In this document: in pieces, positions 9,533-21,585 of the stretch
Numbering within the stretch: the first letter of the stretch is position 1
Layout: each line of letters starts with the position of its first letter
NCBI GenBank assembly: GCA_963770645.1
Contig: CAVYQL010000004.1
Coordinates: forward strand, 1,523,075 to 1,587,074
From: Bog-473 sp963770645
GTDB lineage: Bacteria; Actinomycetota; Acidimicrobiia; Acidimicrobiales; RAAP-2
Direction of reading: 5' to 3'
DNA: 64,000 nt
The notes under the pieces: generated by a model
The model's input: only the letters and a program-made list of their open reading frames with translations
Database searches by the model: none
Told to the model about the DNA's origin: nothing
Made by a program: the position numbers and the translations under genes

Positions 9533-10627
9533 CTATGCCGCCAAGTCGGCCAGACGCACGAAAAGCGACTGCAGCAGCAACGCCTCGTTGGGGTTCCGCA
9601 CCAGCGACTCCGACGCCTCGGTGATCAAGCCGACTGCGTCCGCGGCGCCCCGTACGTCGGGATCGCCCACCGCGACGGTCCCCGCCTTGGCTGCGCTCAC
9701 GACGCGGCCACGATACGAGCGCGCCAGGACCCCGAGGCCGGCGCGCAGCGCGTCGGTACGGAACCGCCGCTCTTCGCGCTGATGCCGATCCACGATCTCC
9801 TTGCGACCCGGAAGACCACGCTCGCCCATCTCCTTGGCGGACGCCGTGAGCGCGTCGATCTCGCGCGCGTGCTCGGCCCGCAACGGCTCGACGGCGCGGT
9901 CGGCCGATTCGAGCACGCTCCGGGTCAGGCCCGCTGCCGTGGTGCCTTCGCTGCGCAATTTCTCGGGCACCGACGCCCAGAGCTCGAGCCGGGCGGCCAC
10001 GTCGGGGTCGTCGACCATGACCCGCGCCCGGTCGGGATTGCCCCCGCTGCTGTCGGCGACCACCACCGCCATGTCAGATGGCACGCCCGACGCGGTGAGC
10101 CAGGCCACCAGCTCGGCGCGCGCGACGGGCGGGAAGTCCACCTCCACGCAGCGGCTCGCCACCGTGACCAGCTCGGGCACCACCTGGTCGGCCAGCAGCA
10201 CGAAGACGGTGTCGCCGGGAGGCTCCTCGAGGGTCTTGAGCAGCGCCGGAGCGCGCAGCGCGGCGAGGTGCATGTCGAGCACCACGATGACCTGTCGTTC
10301 GCCGCGCAAGGGACGGCGTTGCGCGAGAGCGACCACCTGGCGGATCTCAGCAATCGAGACGGAGGCGCCGCTCCGGCGAACGACATGGAGGTCTGGATCG
10401 GTCCCGGCCAGAGCCGCGCGGCACGTTGTGCACTCACCGCACCCACCCTCGGGACACAGGAGCGCGGCCGCGAAGCCATGGGCCGCCGCCAGGCCGCCGT
10501 TGCCGGCTGGCCCGCGGAAGAGGTACGCGTGAACCGGATTGGCCGCCGCCGCGCGCAACGAGTCAACCGCCTCGTCCTGGCCGATCACGCCGGCGAAGAG
10601 CGCCCGGACCGGGCGCTCGGTGGTCAC
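9533..10627 (-). CDS. holB: DNA polymerase III delta-prime subunit (HolB)
   Basis: Clamp-loader subunit, 364 residues from the GTG at 10627, which overlaps the tmk stop as GTGA. The AAA+ core begins FAGVIGQDEAVDSL; a zinc knuckle CPEGGCGECTTC lies near residue 55, followed by VSIAEIRQV. The P-loop position reads GPAGNGG, lacking the lysine and Thr/Ser of a working Walker A, as is usual for delta-prime subunits that do not hydrolyse ATP. The tmk-holB order is widespread in Gram-positive bacteria. An open frame runs further upstream inside tmk but has no family similarity and was trimmed. Confidence 0.88.
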   Translation of the reverse strand: MTTERPVRALFAGVIGQDEAVDSLRAAAANPVHAYLFRGPAGNGGLAAAHGFAAALLCPEGGCGECTTCRAALAGTDPDLHVVRRSGASVSIAEIRQVVALAQRRPLRGERQVIVVLDMHLAALRAPALLKTLEEPPGDTVFVLLADQVVPELVTVASRCVEVDFPPVARAELVAWLTASGVPSDMAVVVADSSGGNPDRARVMVDDPDVAARLELWASVPEKLRSEGTTAAGLTRSVLESADRAVEPLRAEHAREIDALTASAKEMGERGLPGRKEIVDRHQREERRFRTDALRAGLGVLARSYRGRVVSAAKAGTVAVGDPDVRGAADAVGLITEASESLVRNPNEALLLQSLFVRLADLAA

Positions 10628-11268
10628 CGGCCGAGCGCCGGGGTGTCGTTGAACCGTGCGCGCACGGAGGCCACGATATGGGCCGCCACGTCCGCGATGG
10701 CCATCTCGCCGTCCACCACCAGCCAGTGGTCGGGATCGGCGGCCGCCTGGGCGAGGAACCCTTCTCGCACGCGCGTCGCGAAGGCCGGGCCCAAGCGCTC
10801 CATCCGGTCCAGCCGCGCGGGGCCGCCAGGTCCGGCGGCGAGACGTGCTGCCGCCACCTCGACCGGGACGTCGACCAGGATCGAAAGATCGGCCACCAGG
10901 CCGTCCGTGGCCCACTCGATCAGCGAGCGCAGGGCGGTGGGGTCGAGGCCGCGCCCATAGCCCTGGTATGCGATCGTCGAGCCCGCGTAGCGGTCGCTCA
11001 CGACCCACTCACCGGCGGCCAGCGCGGGCCCCAGCACCTGGCCGACGTGTTCAGCTCGGTCCGCCGCCAGCAAGAGCGCCTCGGCTCGCGGTGACACGGC
11101 GGGGGCGCTGGGTGCGAGGAGCAGCTCGCGCACGCGCGCGCCGAGTTCAGTGGCGCCCGGTTCACGGGTCAGCCGGGCGCCGAGGGTGTCGGCCAGGGCG
11201 CGTGCCTGGGTGGACTTCCCACAGCCGTCAATGCCCTCGAGCGCCAGCAGACGACCCCGGGCGACCAT
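10624..11268 (-). CDS. tmk: Thymidylate kinase
   Basis: Phosphorylates dTMP to dTDP. 214 residues, normal for the family. The P-loop EGIDGCGKST is at residues 11-20, the DRY-like motif appears as SDRYAGSTIAYQGYGRG, and TREPG marks the dTMP-binding DRX/REP region. The gene starts one base after the topA stop (TGAcATG) and overlaps holB by 4 nt, so topA-tmk-holB is a tightly coupled operon for DNA replication. Confidence 0.95.
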   Translation of the reverse strand: MVARGRLLALEGIDGCGKSTQARALADTLGARLTREPGATELGARVRELLLAPSAPAVSPRAEALLLAADRAEHVGQVLGPALAAGEWVVSDRYAGSTIAYQGYGRGLDPTALRSLIEWATDGLVADLSILVDVPVEVAAARLAAGPGGPARLDRMERLGPAFATRVREGFLAQAAADPDHWLVVDGEMAIADVAAHIVASVRARFNDTPALGR

Positions 11269-11269
11269 G

Positions 11270-14062
11270 TCAGAAGGGTTCGGCCGGCGGTGCCTTCATC
11301 GCCGGATCCGCGGCTGCGGCCCCGGTGGCAGCGGCCTTCTTCGCGGCCGTCGCCTTCGTCGCTTTCTTCGCTGTCTTCTTCGCAGATTTCTTGGCAGCCT
11401 TCTTGGCTGGTGCCGCCTTCTTGGCGGCCTTTTTCTTGCGCGTCGACGGGCCGGCGGCGCGGCGCTCGGCCAAGAGCTCGGCGGCTCGGTCCATGTCGAT
11501 CGTCTCGACGGCGTCGCCCTTGCGCAGGCTGGCATTCGTCGTGCCGTCGGTGACGTAGGGGCCGAACCGTCCGTCCTTCACGACGACGGGCAAGTTGGTG
11601 GAGGGGTCGGTGCCGAGCTCGCGCAGGGGTGCCGCGGACGCGCGTCCTCGGCGTTGCTTGGGCTGCGCGAACAGGGCCCGCGCCTCATCGAGGGTCACGG
11701 TGAGAAGCTGATCCTCGCTCGCCAAGCTGCGCGTGTCCGTTCCGCGCTTGACGTACGGGCCGAAGCGGCCGTTGTGCGCGACGACGTCCTCGCCCGTCTC
11801 GGGATCGGTGCCCACCGTGCGCGGGATACGGAGCAGGTCGAGCGCCTGCTCGAACGTCAGCGTCGCCGGGTCCATGGAGCCGAACAGTGACGCCGTGCGC
11901 GGCTTGTCGCCGCCCTCGACGAGCTCGCCGACCTGCACGTAGGGACCGAAGCGGCCCGCCTTGACCTGAATGTCGAGCCCGCTCTCGGGGTGCGTCCCGA
12001 GCACGCGGTCGTTGGAGGGTGCCGCCAGGATCTCCTCGGCGCGAGGGATCGTCAGCTCGTCGGGCGCCAGGTCGTCGGGAATGGAGGCTCGGTCCTCGCC
12101 GCGCTGGAGGTACGGGCCGTACCGGCCGACGCGCGCCACGATGGGCTGGCCGTCGCTGCCCTCGCCGAGCGGGATGGAGTTGACCTCGCGCGCGTCGATC
12201 TCAGCGAGATGCGCCGCCACCGTCGCCTTCAGGCCGAGCGTGTCGACCTCGGTGCCGTCGGTCGCCATGGCGCCCGGCGCGTCGCTGCCGAAGTAGAAGC
12301 GGGTGAGCCAGGGAAGGACCTCTTCGGTCCCCGACGCGATGTCGTCGAGGTCGTCCTCCATCGACGCCGTGAAGCCGTAGTCGACCAGATTGCCGAAGTA
12401 GCGCTCGAGGAGGCCCACCACCGCGAAGGCCGTGAAGCTCGGCACGAGCGCCGTGCCCTTCTTCCACACGTAGCCCCGGTCGAGAATCGTGGTGATGACG
12501 CTGGCGTAGGTGGACGGCCGCCCCACGCCGAGCTCCTCCATCGCCTTGACGAGTGAGGCCTCGGTGTAGCGGGCCGGCGGTTGTGTGGTGTGCGAGCCCG
12601 GCTCGAACGCGGTGCCCTCGACGCGGTCACCCTCGGCCAGCGCGGGCAGCACCATCTCCTCGGCGCTGTCGGTGTCGGGGTCGTCCTCGTCGCGTCCCTC
12701 CTGATAGGCCCGCAGGAACCCCGAGAAGGTGATGACCCGCCCGCTCGCCGAGAACTCGGCCTCCTGGCCCGCCGCCAGACCGCTGGGCACGTCGGCCACC
12801 AGGCGCAGCTGCGCGCTGGTCCCGGTCGCGTCGTTCATCTGGGAGGCCACCGTGCGCATCCAGATCAGCTCGTAGAGGCGGAGCTCGTCCCCCGACAGCG
12901 AGCGGCCGACCTGTTCGGGCGTGCGGAACGCCTCCCCGGCCGGGCGAATCGCCTCGTGGGCTTCCTGCGCGTTCTTCACCTTGCGCTCGTAGCGCCGGGG
13001 CGCGTTGGGCACGTAGTCGGCGCCGAACATCTCGCGGGCCTGGTTGCGCGCCGCGGTGAGCGCCTGGTCCGAGAGGGTGGTCGAGTCGGTCCGCATGTAG
13101 GTGATGTAGCCCTGCTCGTAGAGGCGCTGGGCCACCTGCATGGCGCGCTGGGCGCTGAAGCGGAGCTTGCGGCCGGCCTCCTGTTGCAGCGTCGATGTCA
13201 TGAAGGGAGCGGCGGGCGAGCGCCGGAAGGGGCGCTCGGTCACCGAGCGCACGGTGAAGCTCTCGCCGGTCAGCGCGCCGGCCACCGAGGTCGCCTCGTC
13301 CTCACCCAGCACTCGGGTGGCGGCCTTGCCCGTCTCCTCCCCGCGTTCGTCGAAGTCCTTGCCCGTGGCGACGGTCGTCCCCCCCAGGGTGACCAGCGTG
13401 GCCCCGAAGCCGTTGGGAGCTGCCGCGTTGGCGAAGGTGCCCTCGACTCCCCACCAGGTGGCGGAGTGGAAGCGCATCCGGGCCCGCTCGCGCTCGACCA
13501 CCATGCGGGTGGCCACACTCTGGACACGTCCGGCCGACAGCCGCGGCATGACCTTGCGCCACAACACCGGCGAGACCTCGTAGCCGTAGAGGCGGTCGAG
13601 GATGCGGCGGGCCTCCTGGGCGTCGACCAGCCGGCGGTCGAGGTCGCGCCACTCGTCGACGGCGCGGGCGATGGCCGCCGGGGTGATCTCGTGGAAGACC
13701 ATGCGCTTGACCGGCACCGTCGGCGAGAGCACCTCGGACAGGTGCCACGCGATCGACTCGCCCTCACGGTCTTCGTCGGTCGCGAGATACAGCTCGTCGG
13801 CCCCCTTGAGGAGCTTCTTCAGGTTGGCGACCACCGACTTCTTCGGCGATGACACGACGTAGAGGGGTTTGAAGCCGTTGTCCACGTCGACACCGAGGCG
13901 CGCCCACGACTCCCCCTTGTAGGCGGCAGGCACCTCGTCGGCACCGCGCGGCAAGTCACGGATGTGGCCGATCGAGGACTCGACGATGAAGTCGGGGCCG
14001 AGCATCCCGCCGATCGTGCGCGCCTTGGCGGGCGACTCGACGATCACGAGCGCCTTACCCAC
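11270..14062 (-). CDS. topA: DNA topoisomerase I with lysine-rich tail
   Basis: Type IA topoisomerase relaxing negative supercoils, 930 residues from a GTG. The Toprim domain starts ALVIVESPAKA and holds the acidic site ATDEDREGE near residue 95. The catalytic tyrosine is Y322 in YMRTDS. After the core come repeated small C-terminal domains with the phrase GRFGPYV (three copies), then a tail of about 50 residues made mostly of Lys and Ala (KKAAPAKKAAKKSAKK), as known from actinobacterial TopA, where it aids processivity. First gene of the topA-tmk-holB operon. Confidence 0.95.
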   Translation of the reverse strand: MGKALVIVESPAKARTIGGMLGPDFIVESSIGHIRDLPRGADEVPAAYKGESWARLGVDVDNGFKPLYVVSSPKKSVVANLKKLLKGADELYLATDEDREGESIAWHLSEVLSPTVPVKRMVFHEITPAAIARAVDEWRDLDRRLVDAQEARRILDRLYGYEVSPVLWRKVMPRLSAGRVQSVATRMVVERERARMRFHSATWWGVEGTFANAAAPNGFGATLVTLGGTTVATGKDFDERGEETGKAATRVLGEDEATSVAGALTGESFTVRSVTERPFRRSPAAPFMTSTLQQEAGRKLRFSAQRAMQVAQRLYEQGYITYMRTDSTTLSDQALTAARNQAREMFGADYVPNAPRRYERKVKNAQEAHEAIRPAGEAFRTPEQVGRSLSGDELRLYELIWMRTVASQMNDATGTSAQLRLVADVPSGLAAGQEAEFSASGRVITFSGFLRAYQEGRDEDDPDTDSAEEMVLPALAEGDRVEGTAFEPGSHTTQPPARYTEASLVKAMEELGVGRPSTYASVITTILDRGYVWKKGTALVPSFTAFAVVGLLERYFGNLVDYGFTASMEDDLDDIASGTEEVLPWLTRFYFGSDAPGAMATDGTEVDTLGLKATVAAHLAEIDAREVNSIPLGEGSDGQPIVARVGRYGPYLQRGEDRASIPDDLAPDELTIPRAEEILAAPSNDRVLGTHPESGLDIQVKAGRFGPYVQVGELVEGGDKPRTASLFGSMDPATLTFEQALDLLRIPRTVGTDPETGEDVVAHNGRFGPYVKRGTDTRSLASEDQLLTVTLDEARALFAQPKQRRGRASAAPLRELGTDPSTNLPVVVKDGRFGPYVTDGTTNASLRKGDAVETIDMDRAAELLAERRAAGPSTRKKKAAKKAAPAKKAAKKSAKKTAKKATKATAAKKAAATGAAAADPAMKAPPAEPF

Positions 14063-14203
14063 GGGGCACCCCGCGGGGCATCGGTCGGAAGAGTGAAACG
14101 GAGGGCATGATCACGTCAGAGTGGGGGTCCGCCGACCCGCCTGTCAAGGGCGGCTACTTCCGGCACGTCTCCTGCTGATCGATCTCTTAGCGGGCTGAGC
14201 AGG

Positions 14204-16525
<2,322 letters not shown>

Positions 16526-16754
16526 TCCCGGTGTGCCCTTTCTGTTCCAGTACGTCTTGAGGTGAGGAGGCGGTGACGCCCTTGCCCATGCGGTGCGGCA
16601 GCGTTCGGCACCGCGGCGATCGTTGTCATGACCCTGCTCGGAGGGCGCGCCAGAGAGGTCGCACCCGACGCTTGGCCGTCGGGCACGTTAGCGACTGGCA
16701 CACCGGCGGGCAATTTCGTTGTCGGCGCGGGTGCCTCTGACCTGGGTGAACGGC

Positions 16755-19232
16755 TCAAGATTCGGCCGGATCGTTGGGGGCGCCCTGGACGAGCTCGAAG
16801 GAGGGATTCAACATCGCAGGGCGGCGGCCCCATGCGCCGACCATGCCCTCGGCGACCAGGCGCGCGCCGGGCTCGATCCCGGCGATCTTGGGCCGGCCCT
16901 GGAACACCAGAAGCAGGCCGCCGGTTCCGTCGCTCAGGACGCACTCGAGGTTCGAGGTCCCGGCCCGGGGCTGCACCCGGACCGACTTCACCCGTCCTGC
17001 CACCCTCACCCGCTGGCGTGGCACGACCGCGGCGATGGGCGTCGTGGCCCCGGCCCGCTGGGCCAGCGTCTCGTCGGCTGCCAGCACGGTGGGGGGTCGA
17101 CGCGGCCCGTCCCGGCGGCCCATGCGGTCCACCCCTGTCCGCCCTTCGGTGTCGATGGGCACGTCGCCGTCTCCTCGCATCCGTCCCAGGCGCGCCGCCC
17201 GCTGCACCGACCGCCCGTACGAACGCGCCTGCTCCTCGTAGCGCCCGCCCACCGCGAAGGGAACGATGGTGGCCGCGACATGGGGCACCTGGGCGAGGAC
17301 CGCCGCGAGCTTGTCCGCGGTGCGATCGTGCAAAAAGCGCTGCCAGACGCGGGCGAAGCTGCGCCGCGGCAGCAACACCGTGCACTCGGTGTCCCCGTCG
17401 AGCGTGGCGTCGGCCACCAGCTCAATGGCGGCGCGGCCGAGTCGGCGGTCCGGGCACTCAATGATGTCGAGGGGGAGCCGGGCCAGCCCCAGCCGGCTCC
17501 AGTCGGACTCGAGCTCGCGCGCCGCCTTGGCGTCGATGTCGAAGTGCACCGCCCGAAGGTCGTCGGGTGACAGCGTGCGCGCGTACTGCAGGGCGCGCGC
17601 GGTGGCCATGTCGAGGCGGTCGACCAGGACGACCACGACATGGCGGCGCAGGACGGGCGCCTCGGACGCCTCCACGACACCAGTCTCGAGCATCTTGGCC
17701 TCGCGGACGTATTGGTGGTGCAGGCGGATGAGCCCGATATAGAGGAGTGGTCCGACCACGAAGATCAGCCATGCCCCCTCCTTGAACTTCGCCACCGAGA
17801 AGATGAGCACGACCGTGAAGGACAGGAAGGCCGAGAAGCCGTTGATCGCGACGCTGCGGCGCCAATGGCCCTCCCGCGCCGTGAGGTGGTGTTTCACCAT
17901 GCCCGACCCGGCCATGGTGAAGCCGGTGAACACGCCGATCGCGTAGAGCGCCACCAGCCCGTTGACCTGCGCCTTGTACGCCAGCACCAGCGCCAGCGCC
18001 ACCCCGGCCAGGACGAGGATCCCGTTTGAGAAGGCCAGGCGGTGGCCGCGGCGAGTGAGCTGGCGGGGCAAGAAGCGGTCGCCCGCCACGAAGCTCGCCA
18101 GGTAGGGAAACCCGTTGAAGCTCGTGTTGCCGCCCGTGTAGAGGATCAGCATGGTGGCCAGCTGGACGATGTAGAAGCCGAGGTGCCCGATCGGGCTCGC
18201 GCCGAAGACAGCCCTGACCTCCTGGGAGACCACGGTCGGTGAGCCGTTGGCATAGGGCACGGCGTGCGTCCAGCGTGCGAGCAGGGTGACACCGAGCACG
18301 AGGAAACCGAGTGTCGTGCTCATGGCGACGAGCGTCTGGCGGGCGTTGCGCGACTCGGGCTTGCGGAAGCTGCTCACCCCGTTGGAGATCGCCTCGAGAC
18401 CGGTCAGCGACGACCCGCCGTTGGCGAAGGAGCGCAGCAGCGAAATGAAGGCCAGCCCCATCAGCCATCCCGAGCCGGGCGTGCCGATCTTGCCGCCGTA
18501 GAGCTGGTCGGCCGGGGGTAGCGGGATCTGGTGCAGCGCGCCCAAGGCCTCCTTGACGAAGCCGACGATGATCACGGCGCCGAGGGAGAAGATGAAGAAG
18601 TACGTCGGGATGGCGAAGTAGCTGCCGGCCTCGCGGATGCCGCGCAGGTTGCCAAAGAGGAGGAGGAGGACCACGCCGACCGTGATGGCAACGGTGTCGA
18701 ATGGGTTGGCCAGGCTGGGCACCGCACTCGTGAGTGCGGCCGTGCCGGCCGACGTCTGCACGGCGACCGTGACCGTGTAGTCGATGAGCAGCGCAACCGC
18801 GGCGATCTGGGCGATCCTCGGGCCGAAGTTGTCGCGGGCCACCACGTAGGAGCCGCCGGCCTTGGTGTAATACGCGATGACCTCGAGGTAGGAGAGGGTC
18901 ACGAAGAAGAGGACGCCCAAGATGGCGAGCGTGATTGGGACGACCAGCGTGAAGGCGGCCAGGCCCACGTAGGGCACCAGCTGGGTCAACATCTCCTCGG
19001 TGCCGTAGGCCGATGACGAGATGCAGTCCGGCGACAGCACCCCGAGAGCAGTCGGCTTGTTCAGCCGCTCCGATGCCAGTTGCTCGGTCACCAACGGCGG
19101 GCCGAGGAGCTTGTTCTTCAGGCGGTAGCGCCGTGTCTCGGGGATGTCCCCCGCCGCGACCCCGGGCAACGGGACCGGGGGCCTAGAGGTCGTCGAGGTC
19201 CCCACGGCCACACAGTAGAAGGAATCGGGCAC
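16755..19232 (-). CDS. KimA-like APC-superfamily potassium permease fused to an OB-fold domain
   Basis: An 825-residue fusion. Residues about 60-510 are a 12-helix APC-type permease with the family's opening PDCISSSAYGTEEML and helix GNTSFNGFPYL. About 530-660 is the cytoplasmic USP-like domain of KimA/YdaO relatives (VVVVLVDRLDMATARALQYA). The last ~100 residues (from RQRVRVAGRVKSV) are an OB-fold of the nucleic-acid-binding type. In mycobacteria the permease (Rv2690c) and OB protein (Rv2694c) are separate genes flanking two TrkA genes; here the TrkA genes start 50 nt away on the other strand. Potassium transport is inferred from KimA and this context. The N-terminus may be shorter than shown. 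Confidence 0.85.
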   Translation of the reverse strand: MPDSFYCVAVGTSTTSRPPVPLPGVAAGDIPETRRYRLKNKLLGPPLVTEQLASERLNKPTALGVLSPDCISSSAYGTEEMLTQLVPYVGLAAFTLVVPITLAILGVLFFVTLSYLEVIAYYTKAGGSYVVARDNFGPRIAQIAAVALLIDYTVTVAVQTSAGTAALTSAVPSLANPFDTVAITVGVVLLLLFGNLRGIREAGSYFAIPTYFFIFSLGAVIIVGFVKEALGALHQIPLPPADQLYGGKIGTPGSGWLMGLAFISLLRSFANGGSSLTGLEAISNGVSSFRKPESRNARQTLVAMSTTLGFLVLGVTLLARWTHAVPYANGSPTVVSQEVRAVFGASPIGHLGFYIVQLATMLILYTGGNTSFNGFPYLASFVAGDRFLPRQLTRRGHRLAFSNGILVLAGVALALVLAYKAQVNGLVALYAIGVFTGFTMAGSGMVKHHLTAREGHWRRSVAINGFSAFLSFTVVLIFSVAKFKEGAWLIFVVGPLLYIGLIRLHHQYVREAKMLETGVVEASEAPVLRRHVVVVLVDRLDMATARALQYARTLSPDDLRAVHFDIDAKAARELESDWSRLGLARLPLDIIECPDRRLGRAAIELVADATLDGDTECTVLLPRRSFARVWQRFLHDRTADKLAAVLAQVPHVAATIVPFAVGGRYEEQARSYGRSVQRAARLGRMRGDGDVPIDTEGRTGVDRMGRRDGPRRPPTVLAADETLAQRAGATTPIAAVVPRQRVRVAGRVKSVRVQPRAGTSNLECVLSDGTGGLLLVFQGRPKIAGIEPGARLVAEGMVGAWGRRPAMLNPSFELVQGAPNDPAES

Positions 19233-19282
19233 CGCCTCAGGGCGCTTTTTGCACGCCCGGAGCGGGCGTGTTGCACTGTGGC

Positions 19283-19948
19283 GTGCATGTGATCGTCGTC
19301 GGGTGCGGCCGCGTCGGCTCTGGTCTCGCCCTCTCGCTGAGCGCCGAGGGCCACTCGGTGGCCGTCTTGGACAAGTCGCCCAGCGCCTTTCGGCGCCTCA
19401 AGGACTGGGATGGTCCCCGTCTCGTCGGATCCGGCTTCGATCGCGACGATCTCGAAAAGGCGGGTGCCCTGCGCGCGGACGCGCTGGCGGCGGTGACGAG
19501 CGGCGACAACACGAACATCCTGACGGTGCGCATCGCCAGGGAGACCTACAAGATCCCCAACGTGGTGGCGCGCATCTACGACCCGCGGCGCGCCGAGATC
19601 TACCAGCGCCTGGGCATCCCCACCGTGGCCACCGTGACCTGGACGATCGACCAGGTGCGTCGGCGCCTGCTCCCCGACCTCGACGTCGGCGATTGGTCCG
19701 ACGCCACGGGCCGGCTCTCACTCGTCGATCGCTCGCTGCCCGATGCCTGGGCCGGCCAGCCGCTCAGCGAGCTGGAGGAGCCAGGACGTCTGAGCATCGT
19801 GGCGGTCACACGCTCGGGTGTCCCCCACCTCGATGGGCGCGAGCTCGTCGGCCAGGAGGGCGACGTGCTGCACCTCGCGGTCCTCGATGACGCGTTGCAC
19901 GAGCTCGACCACACCCTCGCCCGCAGCGAGGCGGGCGGCGCCTCGTGA
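19283..19948 (+). CDS. TrkA-family potassium-uptake regulatory protein (CeoB-like)
   Basis: Cytoplasmic NAD-binding RCK protein that gates potassium transporters. The Rossmann motif GCGRVGSGLA is at the N-terminus, with the acidic end of strand 2 in VAVLDKS; a TrkA-C domain occupies the last 80 residues. I chose the GTG at 19283 because it places the Rossmann strand directly after the start (MHVIVVGCGRVG); an in-frame GTG at 19268 is possible. Its stop overlaps the next gene by 4 nt. It is divergent from the KimA-OB gene, as in the mycobacterial ceoBC locus. Confidence 0.88.
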   Translation: MHVIVVGCGRVGSGLALSLSAEGHSVAVLDKSPSAFRRLKDWDGPRLVGSGFDRDDLEKAGALRADALAAVTSGDNTNILTVRIARETYKIPNVVARIYDPRRAEIYQRLGIPTVATVTWTIDQVRRRLLPDLDVGDWSDATGRLSLVDRSLPDAWAGQPLSELEEPGRLSIVAVTRSGVPHLDGRELVGQEGDVLHLAVLDDALHELDHTLARSEAGGAS

Positions 19949-20616
19949 AGGTCGCCATCGCCGGCGCGGGCAGCGTCGGCACCGCCATCGCCTCGGATCT
20001 GCACGCCAACGGGCACGACGTGCTCGTCTTCGAACGGGATCCGGACCTCGTCGAGCGGCTGCGCCCGACCCTTGACGTCACGTGGATCGCCGCGGACGCG
20101 TGCGAGGTCTCGTCGCTCGACGCGGGGGGGCTCGCTACCGTCGACGTCGTCGTCGCCGCCACGGGCGACGACGAGGACAATCTCGTGATCTCGCTGCTGG
20201 CCAAGCAGGAGTTCGCCGTGCCCCGGGTCGTGGCGCGGGTGAACCACCCCAAGAACCAGTGGCTCTTCAACGAGAGCTGGGGGGTCGACGTCTCGGTCTC
20301 GACGCCCCAATTGCTCACTGCGCTCGTCGAAGAGGCGGTGTCGGTGGGCTCGCTCGTGCGGCTCCTCCAGTTCCAGGGCGGCGCCGCCCACCTGGTCGAG
20401 ATCACCCTCGCCGAGGACTCGCCCGCCAACGACACCGCGATCGCCGACCTCGCATTCCCCCGCGACGCGGTCGTCGTCGCCGTGGTCCGGGTCAACCGCC
20501 TCATCGTGCCCCGGGGGGACACGACGTTGCAGTCCGGCGACGAGGTGCTCGTGCTCGTCACCGCCGAGGCGGAGGACGCCGTGCACGCGGTGTTCATCGC
20601 CGACGCGAGCGTGTAA
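19945..20616 (+). CDS. TrkA-family potassium-uptake regulatory protein (CeoC-like)
   Basis: Second RCK protein of the pair, 223 residues. The start MKVAIAGAGSVGTAIA carries GxGxxG, strand 2 ends in VLVFERD, and a TrkA-C domain follows (AVVVAVVRVNRLIVPRGDT). It overlaps the preceding gene as GTGA, so the two are translationally coupled and probably form a hetero-octameric ring with the membrane transporter encoded across the intergenic gap. Confidence 0.9.
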   Translation: MKVAIAGAGSVGTAIASDLHANGHDVLVFERDPDLVERLRPTLDVTWIAADACEVSSLDAGGLATVDVVVAATGDDEDNLVISLLAKQEFAVPRVVARVNHPKNQWLFNESWGVDVSVSTPQLLTALVEEAVSVGSLVRLLQFQGGAAHLVEITLAEDSPANDTAIADLAFPRDAVVVAVVRVNRLIVPRGDTTLQSGDEVLVLVTAEAEDAVHAVFIADASV

Positions 20617-20731
20617 CGCGTAGGCGCAACCGATCCGCAACCCCAGCCGCAGCCCTGCTCAGCGACACCGATCGTTCACGGGCCCGTCCTCTAATTGTCA
20701 CGGCTGCTCAAGATAGGGGTCGAACCGCCCG

Positions 20732-20737
20732 TACCAT
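20732..20737 (+). promoter_or_regulatory. Candidate -10 box for a leaderless HAD-phosphatase transcript
   Basis: TACCAT (TANNNT) ends 7 nt before the ATG at 20745, so transcription would begin at or beside the start codon. No Shine-Dalgarno is visible. No clear -35 at the usual distance. Confidence 0.4.
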
Positions 20738-20744
20738 TACCCAT

Positions 20745-21545
20745 ATGGAGGCGGCCTTCTTCGACCTCGACAAGACCGTCATCGACCGGGCTTCCATCGC
20801 CGCGTTCGGGCGTCCCTTCCTCAAGGGCGGGCTGATCAACCGGCGCCTCGTCGCGCGGGCGGCCATCTCACAGCTCATCTACCTCTACTTCGGAGCCGAC
20901 GAGGACCGCCTGGTCCGGGTCCGCGAGTCGATGCTGGCGGTGACGAAGGGGTGGGACCGCGCCCAGGTGCGCCAGATCGTGCGCGACACGATGCTCCACA
21001 CGATCGAGCCCATCATGTACGCCGAAGCGCTCGAACTGATGGAGCTGCACCGGGCGGCGGGTCACCGCGTCTACCTGGTCTCGGCCTCACCCGAGGAGAT
21101 CGTCCTCCCGCTGGCCGACCTCCTCGGGGTCGACGGCGCCATCTGCTCACGCGGCGAGGTCGACGACCAGGGCCGCTACACGGGCCGGATGGCCTTCTAC
21201 GCCTACGGCGAGTCGAAGGCGAACGCGATGCGCGAGCTGGCGGCGCGCACCGGGCTCGATCTCAGCTCGAGCAGCGCCTACTCGGACTCGGCCACCGACC
21301 TTCCCATGCTCGAGGCGGTCGGCCGGCCCGTGGCGGTCAACCCCGACCGCGCGCTGGCCAAGGTGGCGCGCGAGCGCGGCTGGGAGGTGCGCAACTTCAC
21401 CAAGCCGATCCGGCTGCGCGACCGCGTGGGGCGCACGACGCCGGTGGTGACGACGAGCCTCGCCGTGGCCGGCGCGGCGCTCATCTTGTGGTGGCGCAGC
21501 CAGCGCGCCCGTCACGCGGCCCTGGCGGGCCGTCGCGCGGCCTGA
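20745..21545 (+). CDS. HAD-IB family phosphatase with C-terminal membrane anchor
   Basis: SerB/SMU.1415c-like hydrolase, 266 residues from the ATG at 20745. Motif I is FFDLDKTVID, motif II LVSASPEE, motif III uses the lysine in GESKANAM and motif IV is SDSATDLPML. The last 45 residues contain one hydrophobic segment (PVVTTSLAVAGAALILWW) and a basic tail, so it is probably tail-anchored in the membrane. Actinobacterial relatives act on phosphoserine-like or lysophospholipid substrates; the substrate here is not determined. Confidence 0.85.
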   Translation: MEAAFFDLDKTVIDRASIAAFGRPFLKGGLINRRLVARAAISQLIYLYFGADEDRLVRVRESMLAVTKGWDRAQVRQIVRDTMLHTIEPIMYAEALELMELHRAAGHRVYLVSASPEEIVLPLADLLGVDGAICSRGEVDDQGRYTGRMAFYAYGESKANAMRELAARTGLDLSSSSAYSDSATDLPMLEAVGRPVAVNPDRALAKVARERGWEVRNFTKPIRLRDRVGRTTPVVTTSLAVAGAALILWWRSQRARHAALAGRRAA

Positions 21546-21585
21546 GCCGGTCGACGCAGACCCCCAAAGGGGCGGCCCGGGGTTC

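Noticed and set aside
12581..13852. A 423-codon open frame opposite topA
   Set aside because: No recognisable motifs; the minus strand encodes topA with all catalytic residues.
19233..19282. A c-di-AMP (ydaO) riboswitch ahead of the KimA-like gene
   Set aside because: The divergent gap is only 50 nt, too short for this riboswitch, and none of its conserved blocks is visible.
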